The notes under the pieces: model-generated | Told to the model about the DNA's origin: nothing | The model's input: the letters and a program-made list of their open reading frames with translations, nothing else | The model's database searches: none | Part shown: positions 46,534 to 54,393 of the stretch, one piece after another | How the letters are laid out: each line of letters opens with the position of its first letter | Position numbering within the stretch: position 1 is the first letter of the stretch | Made by a program: the position numbers and the translations under genes | Assembly: GCA_002709075.1 (NCBI GenBank) | Contig: PAPV01000004.1 | Coordinates: 62,001-126,000, forward strand | Reading direction: 5' to 3' | Length of the DNA: 64,000 nucleotides | Source: Rhodospirillaceae bacterium | GTDB taxonomy: Bacteria; Pseudomonadota; Alphaproteobacteria; MPNO01; UBA2964

Positions 46534-46822
46534 ACACTTTCCTTGAGAGTTTTAACTCGATGACATGTTGCTGGTTATAGCGAACACTTTAAATTTTCCA
46601 CCTTTTTTACGGAGGCATTTGTATTGTACTTTTGCATTAAACTATTGGGAAATCATCTTTCTGGCACAAAACCAGGCTCTAAATATGATACCCTTGCGGT
46701 TTATTACTATAAAGTTAAAGCTTTTTTCACTTAATCGTACAGTACCTATTGCCATAAGATACGTGTTCCATCAATTTTGCCAGAATACTTTGAGAGTTTT
46801 TGATTGAACTCTCAGCGCCGCT

Positions 46823-47011
46823 TTAACCACAACGATTGCAACGAATTTGTTTAAAAATTTGATCTAAGTTTCCATCTGTTTGCGCAAAATCTAAGAGACA
46901 TCGCATAGTCTTTGATAGATCTGGGAGGTTATATTGGCCCTGCACATTTTCGAGAAAATCTCTGGAGTCGCTGTTGATCTCAAATTCTATTTTTATTTTT
47001 TCGGCAGACAT
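46823..47011 (-). CDS. Small conserved-looking protein with C-terminal CxxC
   Basis: This is a 62-residue soluble acidic protein ending RCNRCG, which puts a CNRC-type cysteine pair at the C-terminus. A strong ribosome-binding site, AAGGAGAG, precedes the ATG by about eight bases, so the gene is probably real. It contains a segment LPDLSKTMRCLLDFA that looks like a short helix-turn-helix or ribbon-helix-helix-type unit, but I do not recognise a named family. Similar short alphaproteobacterial proteins with a terminal cysteine pair may exist. Function unknown. Confidence 0.6.
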   Translation of the reverse strand: MSAEKIKIEFEINSDSRDFLENVQGQYNLPDLSKTMRCLLDFAQTDGNLDQIFKQIRCNRCG

Positions 47012-47639
47012 AACTCTCTCCTTGTTACTTATTTAATTCATGTTTCCTAGCTATTCTTTAACTTTTTAATACTTTGTACTTGCTACGATCAAATTATCAC
47101 ATCCATGGAATTAACAAAAAACCCCAAAAATATTTAAACCGTTGGATTAAATAACCGAATTATACTTACATGCTTTTTGCCGAGTCCTCTATTCAAAAAA
47201 TCAAAACACACTAAATATGCTCCACTATAAAATTCATGACCTTCAATATTGATTTCATTGAATGATAGGCTACTTGGAGTAACTATTTAAAAGATTTTGT
47301 TTTTTTTCGATGCAAAAATTTTAATCGATTCCAATAATATACAATAAAGGAACTGGGGTCGATACATCCTTTGGAGGGCTTTATTAACATCACCAAGCAT
47401 AAAACGAGGACGATAATGTGAAATATAATTATGAAGTTTTCCATCGATCATAGACTCGAAGTTTATCGCGACTTGACTTAAGAGGTAGGGCGAAAATTAA
47501 AAAACTCCAAGCTGTTTATTTGTAATATCAAAAATATTTTTCCCCCAACAAATTTATTATTTCAAATTAATTGCCACAGATTTTTGTTCAAGTGAAGCAA
47601 GCACATTTACTCTGGGTCCTTAAAAACTAATGTCTCAAG
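47012..47639. other. AT-rich gene-poor spacer
   Basis: These 628 bp have no open frame above about 60 codons, no tRNA and no obvious repeat. The DNA is very AT-rich. It must hold the promoter for the 62-residue gene at its left edge, and it may be remnant DNA of the accessory region. Confidence 0.5.
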
Positions 47640-48584
47640 TTAATTTTTTTTCGATTTTTCAAAGAACCTTATCACGGTATCAACAACCATATTAAGGTAT
47701 TTTCTATTCTTTCCTTTTCCCGCTTCCTTCGTGAAACATCTCTTTTTTATGAGATCCCGCGAAGCTACGGTACCATCTGCAAAAACCATAGTGCCATCTG
47801 TTTTTTTTATGACCGGATTATATCTACATCCATTCACAGCAACACCATTTACAAGTTCCCCATTTGAGCTGAAGAAGTGATTTGCTCCTTTTATGGTAAC
47901 AAACTGCAAACTTCCTCCTGAAGCCTCTATAAGTGAGCCCAAGAATTTGCATGGTTCTATATAATAATGGCTCTCAGCCCCTTTGATAATCATAATTGGA
48001 AAATGTACTTTAATTGGCTCTGATATTATGTTGCAACCTGGTTCTGCAGCTGCAATTGCACGCCACTGATTTGACTTGTAGTCTACTCTACCATCAAGAG
48101 ATTTTAAAACTTGACGCGCTCCATAACTAAAACCAGTGTAAAAAATGTTATCCGCATCGAATCGTTCATCCTTTTCCAATAATTCTTTTAAATCAATCGC
48201 ATATTGAAAAGCGTTTGGAAAACGACTTTTCTGTGAAGGTCTCAATGCAGTTTTAAAAAACGCATCAATTGCAATCACAGCAAAGCCGCGTTTTGTTCCC
48301 TCGCTAATAACACGTGACGAATATTCATCCGTCTTACCCCCAGTATCCAAGAAATTTATGCCATCCCTGGTGCTACCATGCTGAGTAATAATAACAGGAT
48401 ATTTATCTTTATTTTGTTTTGGGATTGCCACCAACGCGATAACTGGCTTAGAAAAACCACGGCTATCACTTTCAAAATTTATTACTTCGATTATGTAGTT
48501 AGAATTTCCGTTTGAAGAAGCCAAACATAAAATTACAAAACTAGTAAAAAATAAAAAAATTAACTTACACAAAATTAAATACAT
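47640..48584 (-). CDS. Secreted alpha/beta-hydrolase, dienelactone hydrolase/acyl-peptidase-like
   Basis: This is a 314-residue protein with an N-terminal signal peptide (hydrophobic residues 4-22). The alpha/beta-hydrolase core has the nucleophile elbow GFSYG, an oxyanion strand QHGST and a late histidine in KGANHFF. The extended C-terminal segment (about residues 250-314) has two cysteines that could pair. It probably cleaves an ester or peptide in the periplasm. The substrate is unknown. It is an isolated gene in a gene-poor, AT-rich zone next to the mobile element, so lateral acquisition is plausible. Confidence 0.72.
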   Translation of the reverse strand: MYLILCKLIFLFFTSFVILCLASSNGNSNYIIEVINFESDSRGFSKPVIALVAIPKQNKDKYPVIITQHGSTRDGINFLDTGGKTDEYSSRVISEGTKRGFAVIAIDAFFKTALRPSQKSRFPNAFQYAIDLKELLEKDERFDADNIFYTGFSYGARQVLKSLDGRVDYKSNQWRAIAAAEPGCNIISEPIKVHFPIMIIKGAESHYYIEPCKFLGSLIEASGGSLQFVTIKGANHFFSSNGELVNGVAVNGCRYNPVIKKTDGTMVFADGTVASRDLIKKRCFTKEAGKGKNRKYLNMVVDTVIRFFEKSKKN

Positions 48585-49032
48585 TTAAATTCGAGGGGCA
48601 AACATTAATTTCTTGCTAACTGTAATTAATTATATCCACTTTTATGATAAAGCGAGTAAAAAGTGTAGATAGAAACTAAATTTACACGAAAAGTAATTGC
48701 TTCGATTTTAAAAGGCCTATGAATTAAAGTTATTTTGTTGATTGGAATCTGCACATTCATGGGCTAAAGAATTCAATTAAAATCTGAGACATACCTAAGC
48801 ATTTGTTCTCTCTAGGACTTCCACTCCCTTTTGAGACAATTCGCATAATCCACTAGCCTTTAGATATAAGCAGCCCTTTGAGTTCATAGCGAACTCTTAG
48901 GAACTATACTGAGTGCATACAGAGCAAACAACAAAATGGCTTGGCACTCTAACCTTCACACAAATTTAGCTTTAGTCTGCATTATATTTAAATTTTGGTT
49001 TGCCCTTAACAATTTTTTTTGGAAGAGAAAAA
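48585..49032. other. AT-rich spacer left of the mobile element
   Basis: There is no credible gene in these 448 bp. A short perfect hairpin (arms 48880-48885 and 48891-48896) lacks a T-run. The promoter for the secreted hydrolase should lie near 48590-48640 on the minus strand. Confidence 0.5.
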
Positions 49033-49093
49033 TGGTGCCGCTAATCTGACTTGAACAGATGACCCCATCATTACGAATAGTCTACTCCACCAA
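49033..49093 (-). pseudogene. tRNA-Thr(CGT)-like remnant, left end of element
   Basis: On the minus strand this resembles a tRNA with anticodon loop TTCGTAA. The 3' part is well kept: the T-arm ATCTG/CAGAT around a TTCAAGT loop, the acceptor strand TAGCGGC, and ACCA. The 5' part is decayed, with no usable D-arm or acceptor strand. The nine bases ATTACGAAT (49070-49078, plus strand) are shared with the intact tRNA-Thr at 49934-50009 and with the remnant at 51376-51414. It looks like one end of a tRNA-targeted insertion. Confidence 0.65.
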
Positions 49094-49135
49094 ATAAACA
49101 TTTTAAAACAGTGACTTATAAAAGCCTAAATGCCC

Positions 49136-49153
49136 ACGTAAATTATACGTAAA
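49136..49153 (+). repeat. Left paired ACGTAAA repeat, possible integrase arm site
   Basis: Two copies of ACGTAAA (49136-49142 and 49147-49153) are spaced 11 bp start to start. An 18-bp copy with 16 identical positions and the same orientation lies at 51290-51307. The spacing of about one helical turn and the position about 60 bp inside the left core fit arm-type sites. Confidence 0.6.
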
Positions 49154-49173
49154 ATAATTTTTGGGGAAAATTA

Positions 49174-49195
49174 ATGTTTGTACGAGTACAAACAT
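49174..49195. repeat. 22-bp palindrome with 2-bp centre, possible recombinase crossover or operator site
   Basis: The arms ATGTTTGTAC and GTACAAACAT are perfectly complementary over 10 bp around the central dinucleotide GA. Serine recombinases cut with a 2-bp stagger at the centre of such sites. It lies about 150 bp upstream of the serine recombinase gene. An operator function is the alternative. Confidence 0.55.
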
Positions 49196-49342
49196 AACGT
49201 CAAATCACCTAAATCGAAGCGTTATCTCAGGGTTACTGAAAATAAGTGACGAAAACTCGTTATTTTCCCTAGTCACAGACATCCGATTGAGCCAATATTC
49301 CAGGGTAAAATCTGGGATAAGTGTCTGAAAGGATTGGGAAAA

Positions 49343-49918
49343 ATGAAGGTAGCTGTCTATGTACGAGTATCTACAAATCATCAAAGTGATGAGGCTCAGT
49401 ACGAGGAATTAGAGCAACTTTGTCAGCGTTCTGATTGGGAAATTGTCTCGGTTTATAGGGAGACGATTAGTGGAACCAAAGGAACGAATGAAAGGGAACA
49501 GCTTAAAAGAATGCTCCGTGACGCTCGGCTTCGTAGGTTTGAGAAGGTTGTAGTATGGAGCGTGGATAGGCTCGGGCGTTCTATGAAGCACCTCGTTACC
49601 GTGTTGGCTGAGCTAAAAGATATCGGTGTAAATGTTTTTAGTTTCAAACAAGGAATAGATACCCAGACGCCGATGGGCGCTATGCTGTTCCAGTTTGTGG
49701 GGATATTCGCCGAGTTTGAGAATGAGATGAGGAAGGAACGTCAGGCTATTGGTATAGAAAAGGCTAAATCCAAAGGTGTCTACAAAGGTGGTAAACCCAC
49801 CCCATCAGCCAAGTTAGACGAAATAAAAAGATTACGCTCTGAGGGTGTTTCTATCTCTAAGATTTGTAAGGCTGTTAGTGTCTCACCTCACACAGTCTAC
49901 AAGGCTTTATCAGTCTAA
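49343..49918 (+). CDS. Serine recombinase, resolvase/invertase family
   Basis: This is a 191-residue site-specific recombinase. The N-terminal catalytic domain has YVRVST, with the nucleophile serine at about residue 10, then the conserved WSVDRLGRS block (active-site arginines) and the long dimerisation helix with FEFENEMRKERQ-like sequence (IFAEFENEM). A short C-terminal helix-turn-helix (SEGVSISKICKAVSVSPHTVYKAL) binds DNA. The ATG at 49343 follows AAAGGA by nine bases. An in-frame TTG at 49334 is less likely. The gene ends 15 bp from the tRNA-Thr, which is on the other strand. A 22-bp palindrome upstream may be its target. Confidence 0.93.
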   Translation: MKVAVYVRVSTNHQSDEAQYEELEQLCQRSDWEIVSVYRETISGTKGTNEREQLKRMLRDARLRRFEKVVVWSVDRLGRSMKHLVTVLAELKDIGVNVFSFKQGIDTQTPMGAMLFQFVGIFAEFENEMRKERQAIGIEKAKSKGVYKGGKPTPSAKLDEIKRLRSEGVSISKICKAVSVSPHTVYKALSV

Positions 49919-49933
49919 ACATTAGAAAAAGAG

Positions 49934-50009
49934 TGGTGCCACATCGGTGACTCGAACACCGTACCTCAGCATTACGAATGCTGCGCTCTACCGGATGAGC
50001 TAATGTGGC
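49934..50009 (-). tRNA. tRNA-Thr(CGT)
   Basis: These 76 bases on the minus strand form a full cloverleaf. The acceptor arms GCCACAT and ATGTGGC pair at all 7 positions, followed by encoded ACCA. The D-stem is GCTC/GAGC, the anticodon stem CAGCA/TGCTG, the loop TTCGTAA with anticodon CGT, and the T-stem CGGTG/CACCG. It lies between a serine recombinase and a broken tyrosine integrase. Confidence 0.95.
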
Positions 50010-50034
50010 AACACACCATCTTCCTAATCCAAAA

Positions 50035-51262
50035 TTACGATTTTATAAAGTCAAAAATCGAAGAACCGGATTGACGTTTTTGTGTCTTCGTTAGCTCGCG
50101 AGCTTGAGCCAAGGTTGATGTGTGACCGTAGTATTTCTCTATCATTTCCACGCTGTTTCCATGTTCTGAGCCAATACGTAATGGTTCACACCCTCATAAA
50201 TTCTGAAGGTCGCGTAGGTATGTCTGAGTGAGTAGAGGGTGCGACGATTACCATCTCTATCAAACTCAACATCACAATGTTTTATGAGCGAGGCGAAGCC
50301 TTTTTTGAAACTACCGATGGGCGAGCCATCGGGGTGACAAAAGATAAAACTTTCCTCCGGTGGGTTTTCTCCCAAGTCATCAACGCGCAGCTGGCGAATG
50401 CGATCTAAGTAAGTTCTTACTTCCGAGGTGCGAGCGATAACCTCTCTAACACCAGTTTTCCCATCAACTCGGAAACCTATTACTGGTTTCCCATCCTGTT
50501 CGCCGACTTAAAAATATCGCGCCATTGTAAATTACGAGCCTCCCCCACCCTAATACCTGTATTAGCGAGTATGAGAACGTAGTTCCAAAGCAATACTCTA
50601 TCTCGGCGAACCCTTGAGTGTTCAGCTTGATTTACCCAATGGCGAGCGTTCCGAGTAAGCCGTTCATAAGCTGTTCTATCAAACGCTGGGCGAGCTTTCG
50701 TTTTAAGTGGAACTTTTTTGAAATCTGGGATGGCTTTGATGTACTTCCTACTTGAAGCCCATTTTAGAAATCTTCTTATCTCTCCCCCTTCACTATTAAG
50801 TGTTGAGGAAGCTAACTTTCGCCCATAGCGTTCGGCTTTTTTGCGCTCCTCGAAATAATCCTCGATGAGTGCGGTATCAATCGCATCCATATTTTTGTTA
50901 CCGACGAAAGCGTTGAAGTGTTTCCCAATAGTGACTTGAGTATTTTCAAATCGACTATGGCTGGCTTGAGATTTGAGATATTCAGAAATTACAGTTTTAG
51001 CTTGGCGAGATTTTACGTTCTCACCCATACGATGCCGAAATTTAAGGTCATCCCTCAACTCTTTAGCAAAAGCATAAGCATCATCGCGGTTTGAGGTTCG
51101 TGCTGAACGAATAACATACCCAGCAGTTCTGGGAGCTAGGATGCGAGCTTGATAAGTGGGAACCTTATTATCGCGGCGACGATAAATGGCTATTTCACCG
51201 TCATCAAAACTCTCAAAATCTATGTATGACTGTGTCGCCGTCGCCATCGCCATAATCCACAA
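50035..51262 (-). pseudogene. Tyrosine-type integrase broken by two frameshifts
   Basis: Three frames together rebuild a phage-type integrase of about 408 residues. Part 1 (from 51262 or 51253, ending with a stop at 50480) has the SAM-like core-binding domain and box I, with the catalytic arginine in NTGIRVGEARNLQW. A single-base loss near 50508-50514 (within TTTTTAAG on the minus strand) shifts the frame. Part 2 carries the box II SLRHTYATF. A second single-base loss near 50161 shifts again into the third part, which restores MIEKYYGHTS with the nucleophile tyrosine and ends at 50035. It abuts the tRNA-Thr 5' end by 25 bp. The gene is inactive as read, unless the shifts are sequencing errors. 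Confidence 0.85.
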
Positions 51263-51289
51263 TATTCAATATGGTAGGATGATATCTCC

Positions 51290-51307
51290 ACGTAAACGAT
51301 ACGTAAA
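51290..51307 (+). repeat. Right paired ACGTAAA repeat, possible integrase arm site
   Basis: ACGTAAA occurs at 51290-51296 and 51301-51307, with the same 11-bp periodicity and orientation as the pair at 49136-49153. It lies between the integrase start and the right core at 51376, so it could also mediate autoregulation of the integrase promoter. Confidence 0.6.
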
Positions 51308-51375
51308 GCCCAATAATTAGGTAGAAAATGCTATAAAATATCGGAAAACATGGGTTTTTAAGCGAGGAGCTTACT

Positions 51376-51414
51376 ATTACGAATGTGATGCTCTACCCAC
51401 TGAGCTAAACTGGC
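51376..51414 (-). pseudogene. 5' half of a tRNA-Thr(CGT)-like gene, right end of element
   Basis: On the minus strand this starts GCCAGTT and continues TAGCTCAGTGGGTAGAGC into an anticodon loop TTCGTAA. It aligns with the 5' half of the intact tRNA-Thr over the acceptor start, D-arm and anticodon loop. The 3' half is missing beyond the ATTACGAAT core (51376-51384). This is the expected remnant at one end of an insertion in the anticodon loop. Confidence 0.65.
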
Positions 51415-52010
51415 CGATACTTTTTCCCGTGTATTATAACACATTAAAATATTCAAGATTCTTAGTTTCAGGTCGCCCTAACCAATACACACATCCCTTT
51501 GTTAGCCTCTGAAAATACCAAAACCCATTTCGATAAGCGTTTGTGATGGCAGAAAGAATTTAATACGTAGGAAATGCACTACAAACTTAGCTTTAACAGC
51601 CAATGTTTATATCCTATAAATGGCACTAATGAGTTGATAGAAGAAATCTTGATTAAGTTGGGGGACTAAAAAATAAACTAAATATTTTACATAAACAGGA
51701 TTGCCATGAATGGCTATTATTAACATAAGTTTTTCCAATCGCCCGTTTGAACTCATAGCATTTAATTAATATTTCATAGTGGGAATTTTGTGGCCATTAG
51801 TGTAAAAAGTCTAATTGCGGATTTACTTATAGATAAATAATACCTCTTATTACGATAGAAAAAATTTGGATGATATACTCCTAAAAACTGAAATTTATTA
51901 AAGTTATTAACTTCAAAGTCTGTTGTAGCGCAGATTGATTGATTTACACATTATAAATTAAAATCACATAAAATTGTTTTAGTAACGAAAATCCTGAGAG
52001 GAATTCAGCT
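51415..52010. other. AT-rich spacer right of the mobile element
   Basis: These 596 bp have no credible gene or RNA. They should hold the promoter of the MORN-repeat gene at their right side. A small hairpin around GCCAT/ATGGC near 51703-51714 has no T-run. Confidence 0.5.
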
Positions 52011-52034
52011 ATCGCTAAGATATTTTTTTTAACC

Positions 52035-52910
52035 TTGACTTCAATTATTCTTTTTTTAGGTAGTGGAGGCAGCGGGCACACCTTACCCAAATGCAAAGGA
52101 AGTCCAATTATGCAAGGAACTCATACATTATTTTGGACAAACTGCTATGGGGTATATAAGTTTGCGAATGGTGGAAGATATGAGGGTGATTTTCAACAAG
52201 GCAAATTTCATGGCAATGGTCTATTAGTTTTCAAGAGCGGGGGTAAGTACAGCGGAGAGTTCAAAAAGAATCATTTTGATGGCAAAGGCAATTACACATC
52301 CGCAAGTGATAACAAATATGTGGGTTATTTCAGGAAAAATAGGTTTCATGGAAATGGCACTGAAACTTGGGCTAATGGAGATAAATACTTGGGCAATTTT
52401 CACAACGGCACGGCTCACGGAGAAGGGACATATATTTGGCAAAACGGAAATAAATATGAAGGCGGATATGAAAACGGAAAATTTCATGGGAATGGCACAT
52501 TTATAATTGGAAACCGGCAGTATACTGGAAATTGGCAACAAAATATTTTAATGGGAAAAATGGGATTGAGATTCCACAAAAAAATGAAATATCACGATAC
52601 AAAAAATAAAAATTTTCATCGATGGGCGTTGGGGGAACTATTTTTTAAAGGCCTTAGAATACCAGTTGACCGTGAGAAGGGTCTAAAATGGTATCGCGTG
52701 GCAGCAGACTCAGGATATGAAAAGGCAAAAAAGACACTCAAAAATATCAGATCCCAGTTAGAGCCTAAGGCTATTGCAAAGTGTATGTTTGTTAACGTTA
52801 AAAAGATTTCGGGTCCAGAAACGAAAGAAATTGTTCTTGATTATTGCCGTAGTTTTGTGCGGCAATATTCTCTGGAACAATTAGTTCTCCAAGATAATAA
52901 CAGATCCTAG
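52035..52910 (+). CDS. MORN-repeat and Sel1-repeat protein, probably exported
   Basis: This is a protein of about 291 residues with about five MORN repeats (residues about 45-170, pattern Y-x-G-x-F-x(4)-H/F-G-x-G, for example YEGDFQQGKFHGNG). A Sel1-like repeat follows (about 205-240, LKWYRVAADSGYEKAKK), then a C-terminal region with two cysteines. MORN repeats bind lipids or scaffold proteins. The only in-frame conventional start near the 5' end is TTG 52035 without a ribosome site. Eight codons upstream, an ATC at 52011 has GAGAGGA eight bases before it and would give a proper signal peptide, so the real start may be this rare codon. Role unknown. Confidence 0.78.
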   Translation: MTSIILFLGSGGSGHTLPKCKGSPIMQGTHTLFWTNCYGVYKFANGGRYEGDFQQGKFHGNGLLVFKSGGKYSGEFKKNHFDGKGNYTSASDNKYVGYFRKNRFHGNGTETWANGDKYLGNFHNGTAHGEGTYIWQNGNKYEGGYENGKFHGNGTFIIGNRQYTGNWQQNILMGKMGLRFHKKMKYHDTKNKNFHRWALGELFFKGLRIPVDREKGLKWYRVAADSGYEKAKKTLKNIRSQLEPKAIAKCMFVNVKKISGPETKEIVLDYCRSFVRQYSLEQLVLQDNNRS

Positions 52911-53004
52911 GAAACAATCGAATAACTCGTTGAGTTTTACACTAGTTTATCAGTAAATATAATAGAGATAATCTTAAAATAAAAAATTGTTCGGATGATC
53001 AATC

Positions 53005-54393
53005 CTAAGCCTCGAAAGAAGATGTGTTTTTTATCTTACTACTCTCTTCATCTACAAAATCATTTTTGAATTTTGAAATTGCGAATCGTTTTTCAACAAT
53101 CTGTGAATTTTCTTGAGTACCCCAATCAATTGTACCAAGCGCGCCGCATGAAACACAATCTGGCGAAAAAACTCCAAAATTTCTATTACATTCATTACAA
53201 TACCAACCCGGTCCAGATACTGCTTCTTCAGCGCGGCGTAGCCATTGATTAGCGGCAGCAACATCTTTTTTTTCTTGTTCTTCAAGAAGCGCAAACAGTC
53301 TGCAAACCTCGACCGTCTCTCCATCCTGCAAGCATAATTTTAATTTAGACCTTGCACTCCCCCACAATCCAGCTTCGATCATCACGTTGGCAAGAGACAG
53401 TAAAGTTTGCGTGTGGTTTGGGTTGTAGGTCCCAAGTTTTTCAAACCGCAATACTTTTTCAACCAAACTTCCCTCCGGCAAAACACGACCGTAAATTTCG
53501 GCTAGTTTGGGGTGAGGATATGTTGGCCATTTCTTCTCTATAAGTGTCGCAGCTTTTCCAGTTTTTCCTTCTTTCTCAAAAACAGCTACTTTTGCAATTA
53601 TTGCGGGCAACCAATCGGGGGCAAGCCTGTAAGCTTTATTTGTGGCAATAAAGGCCTCTTTGGTATTAATTTGAGCTACTGCATTCGATGCTGTCAAAAG
53701 TGCCAGTGCTGCCCGACGGCGTTTGACTATTTTCTTATTTATGGAATTGGCTTTCGCCATTTTTTCAAGAACAAAACCAGCAGAATGCCATTGTCGGTCC
53801 GCCACATACAAATCATAGAGAGTGTTCAGTATCCAAGCTGTTTTAGGTTGCAAGCGAAATGCGCGCTCAGCGAGTTTAATTGCCTCCGGACGGTTACCGT
53901 CACGCTCTGCTTGTATAAGAAGCCCTCGCAACCCTAAAAAAGATGTTTCTTTGCGCTCTAGCATCATCTGAAAATATTGCTTGGCGGCACCTTGATCACC
54001 GTTTAATTGGGCCGTCTGCGCAGACAGAAGCAAAGTTAATGGGGGGTCATCCAACAGTACACCGGTCCGCCTCACTTGCCGCTGCGCCTCTTTTGAGTCG
54101 CCCGCTGCTACAGCAACCATTCCACGTGTTAGAGCCCGGTACCCCCTTTTTACTCGTGCTTTTTTGTGCAGGTCAATAATAGTCGATGGAGTTGAGACCA
54201 ATCCGCGCCAGACGCGATAAAAAAGCACTGAAATCAATGCGAATATCACAAACATAGTCAGTAAAAGAGCCGCAGAAGAAATCATTCGCCAGTTTTGCCA
54301 TTCAATAACAACTTGGCCCTCTATATTTGCAACCTGAATTGAAACGAAGACGAATATCCCCGCAACAAGAAAAAATCTAAGCATTTTAATCAT
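53005..54393 (-). CDS. hemY: HemY-like membrane protein with TPR domain
   Basis: This is a 462-residue protein with two N-terminal membrane helices (about residues 5-22 and 38-62) and a cytoplasmic helical TPR region (about 90-400). A C-terminal zinc ribbon (WYCNEC, then CVSCG, about 405-430) is typical of the alphaproteobacterial form. HemY of the hemCDXY group is not protoporphyrinogen oxidase. It is a membrane TPR protein linked to heme synthesis by gene order only. It overlaps hemX by 4 bp and ends the four-gene heme cluster. Confidence 0.88.
   Translation of the reverse strand: MIKMLRFFLVAGIFVFVSIQVANIEGQVVIEWQNWRMISSAALLLTMFVIFALISVLFYRVWRGLVSTPSTIIDLHKKARVKRGYRALTRGMVAVAAGDSKEAQRQVRRTGVLLDDPPLTLLLSAQTAQLNGDQGAAKQYFQMMLERKETSFLGLRGLLIQAERDGNRPEAIKLAERAFRLQPKTAWILNTLYDLYVADRQWHSAGFVLEKMAKANSINKKIVKRRRAALALLTASNAVAQINTKEAFIATNKAYRLAPDWLPAIIAKVAVFEKEGKTGKAATLIEKKWPTYPHPKLAEIYGRVLPEGSLVEKVLRFEKLGTYNPNHTQTLLSLANVMIEAGLWGSARSKLKLCLQDGETVEVCRLFALLEEQEKKDVAAANQWLRRAEEAVSGPGWYCNECNRNFGVFSPDCVSCGALGTIDWGTQENSQIVEKRFAISKFKNDFVDEESSKIKNTSSFEA

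Larger units (their letters stand above)
49070..51384. mobile_element. Small tRNA-Thr-targeted integrative element, probably decayed
   Basis: The unit is bounded by the shared anticodon-loop core ATTACGAAT at 49070-49078 and 51376-51384. Just inside each end is a pair of ACGTAAA repeats spaced 11 bp start to start. Between them are a 22-bp palindrome, a serine recombinase, an intact tRNA-Thr(CGT) and a tyrosine integrase with two frameshifts. This layout matches integration of an element into an anticodon loop with arm-type integrase sites. There are no cargo genes beyond the recombinases and the tRNA. The exact borders are inferred. Confidence 0.55.

Noticed and set aside
46565-46807. 80-residue plus-strand open frame
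   Set aside because: No recognisable motif, no ribosome site and a very AT-rich composition. It is likely chance.
48880-48896. Perfect 6-bp hairpin
   Set aside because: Short stem without a T-run and not repeated, so it is compatible with chance.
49238-49267. Imperfect nested hairpin upstream of the serine recombinase
   Set aside because: AT-rich outer stem with a bulge. Nothing beyond position suggests a regulatory role.
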